Assembly: GCA_029202525.1 (NCBI GenBank)
Contig: CP119325.1
Location: forward strand, 1,253,001-1,317,000
DNA length: 64,000 bases
Reading direction: 5' to 3'
Source of the DNA: Candidatus Pseudomonas phytovorans
GTDB lineage: Bacteria; Pseudomonadota; Gammaproteobacteria; Pseudomonadales; Pseudomonadaceae
Below, in pieces: positions 63,514 to 64,000 of this stretch. Made by a program: the position numbers and the translations under genes. Numbering within the stretch: the stretch's first letter is position 1; each line of letters opens with the position of its first letter. The notes below the pieces were generated by a model. It searched no databases. It was given only the letters and a program-made list of their open reading frames with translations, and had not been told where the DNA came from.

Positions 63514-63687
63514 CGTGAATGAGTCATCGAAAGATGGCTTAATGCAATTACGAGTGCGGCTAAGCAAGTGTTGATGGTAGAGGCATTCTTTGCAGTTGAT
63601 TACAAGGATGGATAGTATTTCGGCGAACACTCAAACGACATTCACCAGTAATGTCATTTTAGTGGCAGTTAATGCTATTCCCGGAAA

Positions 63688-64000
63688 ATGGAGTTTCTAG
63701 TGCACGATCAGACCACACCCAATGGCGCATCCCCGCAAGCTATCGAGCTACCAAACGGCGTCTTCCCGCCGATGCCCGGATATACGCACGAAGATCTGCT
63801 CGCAGTTGTCAACGAGCCCGTTGAAGCTTTCCTGACGTCGCTGAAAATCGACCCTGGGTTTATTCGTGAAACCAGCATCGCGCTGGTCACCCACTTGTGG
63901 GCTGATCTGCAACGGATGGGCGTCGAATACCAGATTTCGACCTGGTACCAGACCCCGTATGAGCACGCCGATACCCGCGCACGCAATATCAGCAGCATGG
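63688..64000 (+). CDS. Unidentified protein, 3' end cut by window edge
   Basis: At least 104 codons open to the edge. Begins MEFLVHDQTTPNGAS and includes VVNEPVEAFLTSLKIDPGFI and RETSIALVTHLWADLQRMG. I do not recognise the family. No signal peptide. Start may be ATG 63688 or GTG 63700; the latter has the better-spaced GGAG. Upstream 63530-63690 is clearly AT-richer than the rest of the window, and codon use here is also less GC-biased, consistent with an accessory gene. Confidence 0.55.
   Translation, partial: MEFLVHDQTTPNGASPQAIELPNGVFPPMPGYTHEDLLAVVNEPVEAFLTSLKIDPGFIRETSIALVTHLWADLQRMGVEYQISTWYQTPYEHADTRARNISSM

Overview
The window is a GC-rich stretch of chromosome from a member of the Pseudomonas putida group. 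The evidence is the gene order (lipA, ldcA, a SltB3-type transglycosylase, holA, lptE, leuS, then lnt, corC, ybeY, phoH, then hemL, thiE, thiD and a LadS-type kinase), the protein sequences, and many short inverted repeats of the kinds typical of P. putida intergenic DNA. Gene content is mostly core. The accessory elements are one insertion sequence and an AT-richer gene cut by the right edge.

Layout. 1-9.5 kb: end of lipA, an LD-carboxypeptidase, a lytic transglycosylase, the ribosome-rescue factor arfA, and leuS-lptE-holA. 9.6-17.6 kb: phoH-ybeY-corC-lnt (RNA maturation, ion homeostasis, lipoprotein acylation), a DUF1820/Sel1 pair, and thiD-thiE-hemL. 17.9-21.5 kb: a LadS-like kinase and an intact IS3-family element (19904-21335) sitting inside one arm of a 64-bp inverted repeat. 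21.7-37 kb: AidB-like dehydrogenase, amn-rluE, an Lrp regulator, a structured intergenic region ending in a strong terminator, a cation-efflux protein, hrpB, NYN and DnaQ-type nucleases, and an rhlE-type helicase. 37-43.5 kb: flavoprotein, deacetylase-family amidohydrolase, histidine phosphatase, GNAT enzyme, and a tesB-HAD-oxidoreductase operon.

43.5-51.8 kb is a probable iron-acquisition module. A two-component system lies divergent from a siderophore receptor gene with a Fur-like box, followed by a PiuC-type hydroxylase and a complete FecBCD-type ABC importer, with most junctions overlapping. 51.9-59.1 kb concerns sugar diacids: a GntR/FCD regulator with two matching operators, an MFS carrier and glucarate dehydratase, then a LysR gene divergent from a 2-hydroxyacid dehydrogenase and a GudP-like carrier. 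59.5-63.5 kb has a GABA-permease-like carrier, a LysR regulator and a DHA2 drug exporter.

I did not find a convincing new multi-gene system. The best leads are: a 14-bp GAGA-capped hairpin plus U-run inside the arfA reading frame (a built-in non-stop mRNA switch); the IS insertion whose target can be rebuilt exactly; the absence of miaB from its usual place beside phoH; a LadS homologue without a receiver domain; and a possible small RNA or leader at about 26.64-26.84 kb.
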